Source: CAZDAW01 sp964503685
GTDB lineage: Bacteria; Chloroflexota; Anaerolineae; Anaerolineales; Anaerolineaceae
Direction: 5' to 3'
Length of the DNA: 9,029 nucleotides
NCBI GenBank assembly: GCA_964503685.1
Contig: CAZDAW010000119.1
Coordinates: 1-9,029 of the forward strand
Part shown: positions 1 to 6,683 of the stretch, in pieces
How positions within the stretch are numbered: the stretch's first letter is position 1
Layout of the letters: each line of letters starts with the position of its first letter
Made by a program: the position numbers and the translations under genes
The notes under the pieces: generated by a model
Told to the model about the DNA's origin: nothing
The model's database searches: none
The model's input: the letters and a program-made list of their open reading frames with translations, nothing else

Positions 1-747
1 TTGCTCCACTAACGGGTTGATTTCCGGGTTATTTATGGAGGGTTTGACAGGAGCTAGATTGACATGTTCCCAGCGAATCCGGTCATTCTGATTACCTGAA
101 ATCTTTGCGCGTTCGCCGGTAAATGGTTGTCTTCCAGTCGCCATTTCATAAAGAATGATCCCAAGGGCATAAATATCGGTTTGCGGCACAACCGTCTGAT
201 TGCATATCTGCTCAGGTGCCATATAGGCAGGTGTTCCGCTATTATTTGGCAAGATGCTATTCCCTCTGATCACCCGGAATATTCCAAAATCAGCCAGTAA
301 AACCTTGCCGTTATTTTGTATCATGATATTACTGGGCTTGAGATCACAATGAACGACGCCGCGTTGGTGCGCATAACTCAACGCGGCGCAGATCGGCTCG
401 AATGTTTGTTTTATTTCTGCGTTAGTAAAACCCTGAGACGAAATATTCGCTTGCAGCGTTCGTCCCTCGATGAAGTCCATAACGATAAACGAAATTTCTC
501 CTGCGTTATCCAATCCATAAGATCGGACGATATTCGGATGCTCAAGATATTTCAACGCCAGGGCTTCCTGTTGAAATTGCTCGCGCATGGATCTCGAAGT
601 GAAATATTGCGGCTTCAACACCTTCAAGGCCATATGGGTCTGCCGGTTTCTATCCCACACCTTATAGACTTCCGACATTCCACCCTGACCCAGAAGCGCC
701 TCTACTTCGTAAGAATTACCGATAAGCTGTCCTGTTGAATAAGACAT
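1..747 (-). CDS. Ser/Thr protein kinase, partial (C-terminus beyond left edge)
   Basis: Eukaryote-like (Hanks-type) Ser/Thr kinase; the 249 visible residues cover most of the kinase fold. Seen: glycine-rich loop GQGGMSEV (20-27), ATP-anchoring Lys42 in ALK, helix-C Glu61, catalytic loop HCDLKPSN (133-140) with base Asp135, Lys137 and Asn140, DFG (153-155), APE (177-179) and DIYALG (191-196). The HRD arginine is Cys134, so this is a non-RD kinase. The activation loop is short and has no Thr-rich stretch. No membrane helix occurs in the visible part, which starts directly at the kinase domain. The start ATG lies 3 nt after the stop of the upstream envelope-protein gene (TGA-AGT-ATG), with GGG about 9 nt upstream, so translation is probably coupled. 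It is a paralogue of the kinase at 3654-2404, sharing HCD, the GTPxYMAPEQ motif and a later WEH-x-NL motif. Whether an FHA, PASTA or membrane segment follows cannot be seen. Confidence 0.95.
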   Translation of the reverse strand, partial: MSYSTGQLIGNSYEVEALLGQGGMSEVYKVWDRNRQTHMALKVLKPQYFTSRSMREQFQQEALALKYLEHPNIVRSYGLDNAGEISFIVMDFIEGRTLQANISSQGFTNAEIKQTFEPICAALSYAHQRGVVHCDLKPSNIMIQNNGKVLLADFGIFRVIRGNSILPNNSGTPAYMAPEQICNQTVVPQTDIYALGIILYEMATGRQPFTGERAKISGNQNDRIRWEHVNLAPVKPSINNPEINPLVEQ

Positions 748-750
748 ACT

Positions 751-2400
751 TCATTGCCCTTTAAAGACGAGAATGAACGGCCCAATAGTTATTTTATCCC
801 CCGGCGATAATCGGGCTCGTTTTACAGGTTGCGAATTGATCAGCACCCCCGTCTGGCTATTGATATCCTCTATCCACCAGCCATTTTTGCCGGGGAATAT
901 GCGCGCATGCTGGCGCGAAACGGTTACATCCAACAGACGCAAATTGCAATTGCTCCCCCGGCCAATCAGGCAACCCGATTTATTGAGGTAGTATTGTTTA
1001 TCTTTAATTGTGAGTCTGGCAGCGCCCGTTGATTGATACTTATTTCCCTCCGAAGCCTGATAGAGCAAGATAAAACCAATGATAACAATCAACAAAATCG
1101 AACTTAGCAAAATAAAGATAATGCCCGGGCTCAAATTTCTATTCAAAGGAATAACAGCGACAGGCGTCGAATCTTGTTGAATAAGAGCGGGCTGCGTGAC
1201 ATCTGGTCTGGCCGCCGTAATACTCCCGGTCGGAATCAGCGGAATATTGAGTGCAGATAGCATCGGTTCGGAAGTATTTGTCGAGACAGGCGCAACTGGT
1301 TGATCTGTAACTTGAGGGCTCGGTTCTCCTGGAAATGATGGAGGTAAGTAAGTTGCAAATTGCGGCAGTGGATGGACGGAGAGAAAATCTGTTCTTTGGA
1401 ATGCGTCACCGCCAGGTGCATTGACGCCGTCCCAATATTGATATCGCCCATCTCCGAACCATAAAATCGCGCCGTACTCGAAATCAGTTCGATAAACGGG
1501 TTCACCGTTCAATACACCGGGATACGTACTGCTAACCGGCTTGCCAAGAGTTCCGGTCGGCCCGCCGCGAATGTTTGTATAACTGGCCCACGTAGGGCCA
1601 ATGATCAAATACCCCTGCCCTCCCGCGTCCACCAGTACGGTCGAATTCTTTGACCAGGGTGAATCGGCGTTCGGGTTTGGCAATAATTGTTGAATGTAAA
1701 TATTGGCGCCAGATAATTGCTGAACAGGGCCAATTGGATTTCCTAAAAGACCATTCTCCCCGCCGTATTGCCAGTATGTCTGAATGATCGTAAGGTTCTT
1801 CCGATATTGATCAGAGTTGATGATAGCAGATATTGTTTCATATCCCACCGGATAATTCGCGCTGACGACCACCGGCGCTGTTAATTCGTCAGGAATTATG
1901 GAAACCAGATCGCTTTCCGGGCAGGTCTGACCCTCTGTGAAAGCATTGCATTGATACAACACAAAATGCAGATGAGGTAATCCGCCTTCTTGACTGGTTG
2001 TCCCGATGTATCCCAGGGGAGCGCCGCGGGCAACGATCTCACCCGCGTTCACCAAAGGCGCCTGGCTCAAACTGGCGTAACGCGTCATATATCCACCCGA
2101 ATGGCCAATGACGACTTCGCAACCATAAGCCGTTGCGCCGCAATCTTTTTGAACACTAACGACTTTGCCATCGGCAGCCGAAAGCGCCAAAACCGGCCCG
2201 GTATTGGTACTATCTTGAAAAAAATCAATTGCATTCTGGTCCGCGCTGATATGACAGGGGCTGGCTCTCTGGCTAACCAGGCCAACACCAGCCAGCCAGG
2301 GCGCCTGTAGCGGCAAGCGAGCATAACCAGCAGCAGTATTTGGGCCTGTTAACATTACCATACTGAACAAGAGAACGAAGGCCATCAAAAACCGCCGCAT
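751..2400 (-). CDS. Envelope protein: signal peptide, degenerate LytM/M23 domain, LGFP-like repeats, TM helix, cytosolic FHA
   Basis: A 549-residue single-pass protein. Seen: signal peptide about 1-25; M23/LytM-like region about 45-150 with NAIDF (57-60), GHSGGYMTRYASLS (99-112) and PHLHF (142-146); repeats resembling LGFP cell-wall repeats around GLLGNPIG (217-224) and GTLGKPVS (283-290) followed by DFEYGAILWF (306-315); a Pro/Thr/Ser-rich stretch 350-420; membrane helix about 426-447; FHA about 468-547 (G480-R481, S495-R-Q-H498, N522). Zinc peptidases of this family use HxxxD, a His in YxHL and HxH. Only HxH (H143, H145) and D59 are clearly kept: Gln55 stands at the first His position and Ser110 replaces the YxHL His. 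H50 could be a displaced ligand, so activity is doubtful but not excluded. Inference: a wall-sensing receptor reporting through its FHA to the flanking kinases. The ATG is 3 nt after the upstream kinase stop, with GGGAGAG inside that gene's last codons. Five Cys residues (49-160) may form disulfides. Confidence 0.88.
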   Translation of the reverse strand: MRRFLMAFVLLFSMVMLTGPNTAAGYARLPLQAPWLAGVGLVSQRASPCHISADQNAIDFFQDSTNTGPVLALSAADGKVVSVQKDCGATAYGCEVVIGHSGGYMTRYASLSQAPLVNAGEIVARGAPLGYIGTTSQEGGLPHLHFVLYQCNAFTEGQTCPESDLVSIIPDELTAPVVVSANYPVGYETISAIINSDQYRKNLTIIQTYWQYGGENGLLGNPIGPVQQLSGANIYIQQLLPNPNADSPWSKNSTVLVDAGGQGYLIIGPTWASYTNIRGGPTGTLGKPVSSTYPGVLNGEPVYRTDFEYGAILWFGDGRYQYWDGVNAPGGDAFQRTDFLSVHPLPQFATYLPPSFPGEPSPQVTDQPVAPVSTNTSEPMLSALNIPLIPTGSITAARPDVTQPALIQQDSTPVAVIPLNRNLSPGIIFILLSSILLIVIIGFILLYQASEGNKYQSTGAARLTIKDKQYYLNKSGCLIGRGSNCNLRLLDVTVSRQHARIFPGKNGWWIEDINSQTGVLINSQPVKRARLSPGDKITIGPFILVFKGQ

Positions 2401-2403
2401 CGA

Positions 2404-3654
2404 TCATCTCTCCCGAAATTCTAGAATCTGATAATAGCCAATTTGAATAATATCCCCGTTTCTGAGTCTGACTGGCTGCTGGACGCGCCGCCCATTGACG
2501 AATGTGCCCAACTTGCTTCCTCTATCCTGAATGACAAAACCCTGCGGCGTTGCATAAATGACGGCATGATCGCGCGATACGCTCGCTTCATTGAACGGCA
2601 GGTGACAGCTCTGACTCCTGCCTAGCTGAAATGGCGTAACTGTAATTGAAATCGTCCGCCCAGCGTAATCGCCTGATCTGGCAATCAAGTGAACTCCTTT
2701 TACAGGATGTGGTTTTGCCTTATCCTGTCCGATTACCTGTCTGGTTGGAGGTGGTTTTGGCGCCGAAGGCTTCGATACCGGTGACTTTAATGTCGGTTGC
2801 TCGATGTAAGTTGAACCATCATTGGTGCAGGCGCGCTCGAAGGCCACGCAAAAATCGAGCGGGCTGCGATAACGCCGGTCTGCTTCTTTAACGAGGGCAA
2901 TGTTGACAACGGCCTCCACCGCTTGAGGGATATTGGGATTTGCCAGACGAAGCGAGGGCAATGGAAGATTTTGATGTTCCCACGCCAGCCGTTCACGCGT
3001 TGATTTCGAAGATATACTGGAAGTCTTGCCGCGATAAGGGAGTTGCCCGCCGGAGAGCATTTCATATACGCTGATGCCCAGGGCATAGATATCTGTTTTG
3101 GCATTGACAGTCCCTTCGAATTGTTCCGGGGCCATGTAAAATGGCGTTCCGGCGCCATTATGTTCGCTGGCTAACCGGGCCACGCCAAAGTCCGTCAGGA
3201 GAATCCGCCCATCCTTATGGAGCAGGATATTGGCCGGCTTGACATCGCAGTGATAGATTTTATTGTTATGTGCAAAAGCCAGGGCGCTGGTTACCGGCTG
3301 TAAGATGTGCAACACTTCAACCGGAGTCATCGGCGAACTTCGTTCGGTGATATGTTGGCGCAGGTTACTCCCATCAACCCATTCCATGACGATGTACGTC
3401 AAATCCCCATCCTTGCCAGATTCGTACAATCTGACAATGTAAGGGTGCTCCAACTGACGCAGTACCCCGGCTTCTTTTCCGAACATGCTATAGACCTGGT
3501 CATTTTCGGCCAGGTCACGCCGTAATATTTTAACTGCCATTGGGGTATGTCTGAGGGCGTCATTGGCCAGATATACGTCTGCCATGCCGCCCGAACCTAC
3601 CAACTGCGTCAGTTGATATTGGTTCTTAATAACCCTGCCGACCAGATCCGCCAT
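2404..3654 (-). CDS. Cytosolic Ser/Thr protein kinase with C-terminal FHA domain
   Basis: 416 residues. The Hanks-type kinase domain is about 13-276: glycine loop GSGGMADV (20-27), Lys42 in AVK, Glu61, HCDVKPAN (135-142) with Asp137, Lys139 and Asn142, DFG (155-157), APE (175-177), DIYALG (188-193) and a late conserved Arg in the ADRRYRSP segment. A Pro/Lys/Thr linker (280-318) includes STY and PTLKSP, plausible autophosphorylation sites. The FHA domain is about 322-413: G345-R346, S360-R-D-H363, then GTFVNG with N387. No membrane helix is visible, unlike PASTA kinases, so signal input presumably comes from partner proteins. As in the kinase at the left edge, HRD is HCD, and the activation loop is short (DFG to APE with only one Thr, the conserved GT170), which suggests activity without loop phosphorylation. 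The FHA loop has SKLGT where STNGT is usual. Its Shine-Dalgarno is weak (AAGGGG about 13 nt before ATG), and it follows the small FHA gene by 51 nt. Confidence 0.95.
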   Translation of the reverse strand: MADLVGRVIKNQYQLTQLVGSGGMADVYLANDALRHTPMAVKILRRDLAENDQVYSMFGKEAGVLRQLEHPYIVRLYESGKDGDLTYIVMEWVDGSNLRQHITERSSPMTPVEVLHILQPVTSALAFAHNNKIYHCDVKPANILLHKDGRILLTDFGVARLASEHNGAGTPFYMAPEQFEGTVNAKTDIYALGISVYEMLSGGQLPYRGKTSSISSKSTRERLAWEHQNLPLPSLRLANPNIPQAVEAVVNIALVKEADRRYRSPLDFCVAFERACTNDGSTYIEQPTLKSPVSKPSAPKPPPTRQVIGQDKAKPHPVKGVHLIARSGDYAGRTISITVTPFQLGRSQSCHLPFNEASVSRDHAVIYATPQGFVIQDRGSKLGTFVNGRRVQQPVRLRNGDIIQIGYYQILEFRER

Positions 3655-3705
3655 ATATCGATGCTTTCCCCTTCTCGGTTTCTATGAAAACAAGTCGATA
3701 CAGGC

Positions 3706-4266
3706 TTATTCCAACACTTTTAATACGAACAGGGAGTCGCCGATTTTTACTGTGTCATTCTCTTTGAGCGGTGTGGCCGCCCGAATTCGCTCGCCGTTGA
3801 CGAACGTCCCATTGGTCGATCCGCAATCCCAGAGAACAAATTGATTCTGCTCGACGGTGAAACGCACATGAGGTGTGGATACTTTGGGGTCATCGAGAAC
3901 AAGATCGCCGTCTTTTCGGCCAATCGTATCGCCGGCTTTGATCTTGTAACTCTTGCCGCGCTTACGGCCTTCCTTAATGATGAAGAAACCCAATATGCCG
4001 GTATCGGGGGTATCGATCTCCGTTTCATCGTCTGCTCTGGCGCCCCGCCCGATTTCGGTTTCATCGAGATCGTCGTCAAGAATTCGCCCGCCATAATAGG
4101 CCTGGCGTTCGCGGCCAATTTCGGTCTCTTCGTTATCGAAACCCTGCCCACTACCCTGGGGCTGGTAACCCTGGTAAGCGCCGCCGCCAATGTCAGTTTC
4201 CATGTTGTCCTGGTCAATATTCCCCGGCGATCCGGGGTCCTGCGGACGTTGATTTGGATATGCCAT
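3706..4266 (-). CDS. Small soluble FHA protein with four T-[ED]-I repeats (GarA/OdhI-like phospho-switch candidate)
   Basis: 186 residues from the chosen start. The acidic, Gly/Gln-rich N-terminal tail (1-90) carries four similar motifs: METDIG (T24), EETEIG (T48), DETEIG (T70) and DETEID (T82). A C-terminal FHA domain (about 94-184) has G116-R117, S130-x-x-H133, STNGTFVNG (150-158) and N157. There is no signal peptide or membrane helix, so it is cytosolic. In actinobacterial GarA and OdhI, a phosphothreonine in an N-terminal ETT motif binds the protein's own FHA domain and switches off its control of 2-oxoglutarate metabolism. The layout is analogous, but with four candidate sites. Phosphorylation by the neighbouring kinases is inference. 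The residue after FHA Ser130 is Thr, not the usual Arg. The start is ATG 4266 because GGAGG lies exactly 5 nt upstream; a TTG at 4278 in the same frame overlaps that site and is unlikely. The target pathway is unknown. Confidence 0.92.
   Translation of the reverse strand: MAYPNQRPQDPGSPGNIDQDNMETDIGGGAYQGYQPQGSGQGFDNEETEIGRERQAYYGGRILDDDLDETEIGRGARADDETEIDTPDTGILGFFIIKEGRKRGKSYKIKAGDTIGRKDGDLVLDDPKVSTPHVRFTVEQNQFVLWDCGSTNGTFVNGERIRAATPLKENDTVKIGDSLFVLKVLE
4009..4203 (-). repeat. Four-copy ET[ED]I[GD] peptide repeat within the small FHA gene
   Basis: Protein-level repeat covering residues 22-86. Copies are METDIG, EETEIG, DETEIG and DETEID, with threonines at 24, 48, 70 and 82 (spacings 24, 22 and 12 residues). 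Copies 2 and 3 also share the following Arg (EIGR). Between the copies the tail is Gly/Gln/Tyr/Asp-rich and probably disordered. The Thr with acidic neighbours and a hydrophobic residue at +2 is a plausible kinase target and FHA ligand; that role is inferred. Confidence 0.85.
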
Positions 4267-4271
4267 ATCAT

Positions 4272-4276
4272 CCTCC
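4272..4276 (-). promoter_or_regulatory. Shine-Dalgarno GGAGG deciding the start of the small FHA gene
   Basis: GGAGG on the minus strand is followed by ATGAT and then ATG 4266, an ideal 5-nt spacing. It overlaps the in-frame TTG at 4278-4276, which argues against that longer start. Confidence 0.85.
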
Positions 4277-4317
4277 AAAATGATAGATTATTTGATTTGC
4301 TCTATGATAATTTCCAA

Positions 4318-5076
4318 TTAAGCCTTGAAACGCAATACGGTATTATCGCCAAACTGGATTTCATCATCGGCTTCGATGATGATCGCTTCGTTGTGCAGGC
4401 GTTTCCCATTGACCTTCGTCCCGTTAGTGCTGCCGAGGTCCATTAAACGATAATGCCCGTTTTGCTCGGTAATCGAAGCGTGATGACGGCTGATCGTCCT
4501 GTCGCCTTCGAGGGCAATGTCGTTGTCCATAGATTTGCCGATGGTCGTTTTTCCCTGGCAAAGCTGGTAGTTTCGCCCGCCGCCAACCAGCCAGGCTGCG
4601 ACTTTTCGCTTTTCCGGCTGGGGGGCAACTGGAGCTTCGTTCCGATAACCCCCGCGCCCGCCATAATTATCCTGTGCGCGTGAGTCTGGCAAAATGGTCG
4701 GGACGTAATCGTTACCCAGGTAATTGTCGCCGCCCGAATAGGAGGACGTTCCCCGGTATGTGACATAATATCCCGCAGCCAGGATGGGCGGCAGAATGCC
4801 TCCCAGCAACCCAAGATAGAAAATCGCTTCCAGGAAGGGGTCGAGGCTCACCCGACCGATATTTCCGCTGAAGCGCCAGATAATGGTCGGGATCATCAGA
4901 CACAAGAGCAAGACAATCGCCAGCCGCCAGCCGTTGGCCTGTATCTTACGGTTGCTGCTGTCGTAAAACAGCCAGATCGCCGCGCAGACGGCAATAAAAA
5001 AGAAAATGAACCATCCCCCCAATGACCCCAGGCCATTAACAAAATACCATTGAAAAAATTTATCGGTTTCTGACAT
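4318..5076 (-). CDS. Three-helix membrane protein with C-terminal FHA domain
   Basis: 252 residues. Three hydrophobic segments (about 17-38, 50-68 and 81-105) are followed by a Gly/Tyr/Ser-rich linker (108-147), a basic stretch PEKRK (154-158) and an FHA domain (about 157-251). FHA motifs: IGK (179-181), S196-R-H-H199, STNGT (216-220) and N223. The usual phosphate-contacting Arg of the IGR motif is Lys181. The positive-inside rule (SNRK and WR after helix 1, PEKRK before the FHA) agrees with a cytosolic FHA. I do not recognise the membrane domain; it is too small for a transporter and could be a scaffold or sensor. AAGGAGG (5092-5086) lies 9 nt before the ATG. The gene sits 54 nt after the PP2C gene and 51 nt before the small FHA gene. 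Inference: it tethers a phosphoprotein, perhaps a kinase or the four-repeat protein, at the membrane. Confidence 0.9.
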   Translation of the reverse strand: MSETDKFFQWYFVNGLGSLGGWFIFFFIAVCAAIWLFYDSSNRKIQANGWRLAIVLLLCLMIPTIIWRFSGNIGRVSLDPFLEAIFYLGLLGGILPPILAAGYYVTYRGTSSYSGGDNYLGNDYVPTILPDSRAQDNYGGRGGYRNEAPVAPQPEKRKVAAWLVGGGRNYQLCQGKTTIGKSMDNDIALEGDRTISRHHASITEQNGHYRLMDLGSTNGTKVNGKRLHNEAIIIEADDEIQFGDNTVLRFKA

Positions 5077-5130
5077 TGTTTAATGCCTCCTTTTCTATGA
5101 TGAATACTTTTTTTGTGATTGAAAACCGTC

Positions 5131-6675
5131 CTAACGTTGTTTGGGTAACCATTTAAATTGAGTTCCCATCTGGTCTGCCGCCGATTGACAGGCTTGCTTT
5201 GCGACATCGCCAGGGATGAGAACCCACATATCGATTGTTAACTTTGGCGCAGAATCAACATCTTCATCGATATCGATGAGAGTTTTACATAAAGCAGGAT
5301 TACCATTATTATCAAAGGCAGTGCATTGTTGATATTGATTCGTAGCCGCATAAACGATATTGAAGGGTGTCAATAACCTTATCATTCCTGCCGAATTTGG
5401 CGGTTTCAAATAACAGGCGCCCACCCCGAGGCTCGCCTCTGATGATGGATTTGAAGTCGGTGTCGGGGTAGCCGTCTCTGTGGGCGTCGTTATTTCGGTC
5501 GGTCGGGTTGGCTCTGGTGATGATGTGAAAGTAGGTGTACTGGTACTGGTCACAGTGGGAGCAGGCGTATCTGTCCTTAAATTGGCCTGTAATAACGAAA
5601 CTGTATCCGTTGTTGCGCTTTGAGTCTTCGCCAGTATCGCTGCTTTTGTATCCTGAACATATTGTTCGACCATCGCTTCCTGGCTCACACCTTTCCCACC
5701 GCCGGGCTGAGACAACAGGGAATACACCCCATAACTCGCCAGAGCGACGATGGCCAGCAATCCGATGAGCGATCCAACAATTTGCCAGGGTTTCAGCCTG
5801 TCAAAAAACGACTTTCGCCGCCGGGTCTGGATGCCCGGATCAGTTTTGATCTCGTCCCAGTTGATCTCATTGATCTTCTCGGCCTGGCGCGGGGCGCGCA
5901 CGGTCACCTCCAAATTATTCGAGTATTGCCCGATCTGCACCAGAACGACCGAGATATTATCCTGCCCACCCTTATGATTGGCGTAATCGATCAACCGCTC
6001 GGCAATTTTCTCCGGCGTACCTTCAGCGGTGAGCTGGGCAATATCTTTGCTCAGGGTATATCGGTGCAGGCCGTCGCTGCACAGCAAAATCTTGTCGCCG
6101 GGCTTCAGGGGAATGTTGGCGCGAATAAAAACATGCGGGTCCTCTTCGCCGCCCAGGCTGCGCGTCAGACGGTTCTTCACTTTTGCGGTGAGCGATTCGG
6201 CCTCGGTCAGCACCCCGTTGCGCACCATTTCACCCACCAGATTGTGATCTTCCGAAATCTGTTCGGCGACGCCGTCGCGGATGAGATAAGCCCGGCTGTC
6301 GCCGACGTTGGCAATCGTCAGGAAGTTGCCGTGAACTACGGCAACCACCACGGTCGTCGCCATCCGCCGCCCGTAACCGGTATCCTGGGTATAATCGTAA
6401 ATCTCGTTGCCGACCCGGCGAATGATCCCTTTCAGCCGTTCGCCTGGCTCTCCCTGGGGCTGGTTATAGTAATAATAAAGTATCTTTTGGACGGCGTATT
6501 TGCTGGCCCGCTCGCCATCGGCCTCGCCGCCCACCCCATCGGCTACAATGTAAAGGCATCCGCTGGTTGTCAGGTCCGCCGGATTGGTCGGCTCGAAGAC
6601 ATCGACGCTGTCTTCGTTGTTCGGACGCTTCCTTCCCTTATCTGTCAAAGAACTGGAATGTATCTGGAAAGGCAT
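5131..6675 (-). CDS. PP2C-family Ser/Thr phosphatase with TM helix and extracytoplasmic tail (PstP-like architecture)
   Basis: 514 residues. The metal-dependent PP2C domain is about 5-250: RPNNEDS (17-23) with the metal Asp22, VADGVGG (44-50) with metal Asp46, MATT (105-108), VGDSRAY (124-130), CSDGLHRY (199-206) and GGQDNIS (236-242) with metal Asp239. All expected metal ligands are present, so it should be active. A basic stretch (TRRRKS, 284-289) precedes one membrane helix (about 297-322). Outside the membrane come a short Gln-rich helix (332-366), a Thr/Pro-rich linker (367-410) and a domain of about 100 residues with four Cys (421, 451, 463, 496) that I do not recognise. The overall plan resembles mycobacterial PstP, which removes phosphate from kinases and FHA proteins; that substrate set is inferred here. 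The start lies 8 nt after the VWA gene stop, and AAAGGA overlaps that stop with 11-nt spacing, so the two are probably coupled. Confidence 0.95.
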   Translation of the reverse strand: MPFQIHSSSLTDKGRKRPNNEDSVDVFEPTNPADLTTSGCLYIVADGVGGEADGERASKYAVQKILYYYYNQPQGEPGERLKGIIRRVGNEIYDYTQDTGYGRRMATTVVVAVVHGNFLTIANVGDSRAYLIRDGVAEQISEDHNLVGEMVRNGVLTEAESLTAKVKNRLTRSLGGEEDPHVFIRANIPLKPGDKILLCSDGLHRYTLSKDIAQLTAEGTPEKIAERLIDYANHKGGQDNISVVLVQIGQYSNNLEVTVRAPRQAEKINEINWDEIKTDPGIQTRRRKSFFDRLKPWQIVGSLIGLLAIVALASYGVYSLLSQPGGGKGVSQEAMVEQYVQDTKAAILAKTQSATTDTVSLLQANLRTDTPAPTVTSTSTPTFTSSPEPTRPTEITTPTETATPTPTSNPSSEASLGVGACYLKPPNSAGMIRLLTPFNIVYAATNQYQQCTAFDNNGNPALCKTLIDIDEDVDSAPKLTIDMWVLIPGDVAKQACQSAADQMGTQFKWLPKQR

Positions 6676-6683
6676 GGCCGGAG

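Noticed and set aside
3655..3705. TATCGA/TCGATA stem around the kinase ribosome site
   Set aside because: A six-base stem with a loop of more than 30 nt is likely chance.
4267..4278. TTG start at 4278 for the small FHA protein
   Set aside because: It overlaps the GGAGG ribosome site, whose spacing fits ATG 4266.
4286..4317. Internal promoter between the three-TM and small FHA genes (TTGGAA and AATAAT)
   Set aside because: The spacing is about 19 nt and the region is simply AT-rich; support is too weak.
5077..5130. Terminator between PP2C and the three-TM gene
   Set aside because: An A-rich stretch is present, but there is no GC-rich stem followed by a T-run on the transcribed strand.
5431..5590. 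Thr/Pro-coding low-complexity stretch as a DNA repeat or recombination site
   Set aside because: It is degenerate at the DNA level and is explained by a surface linker in the phosphatase.
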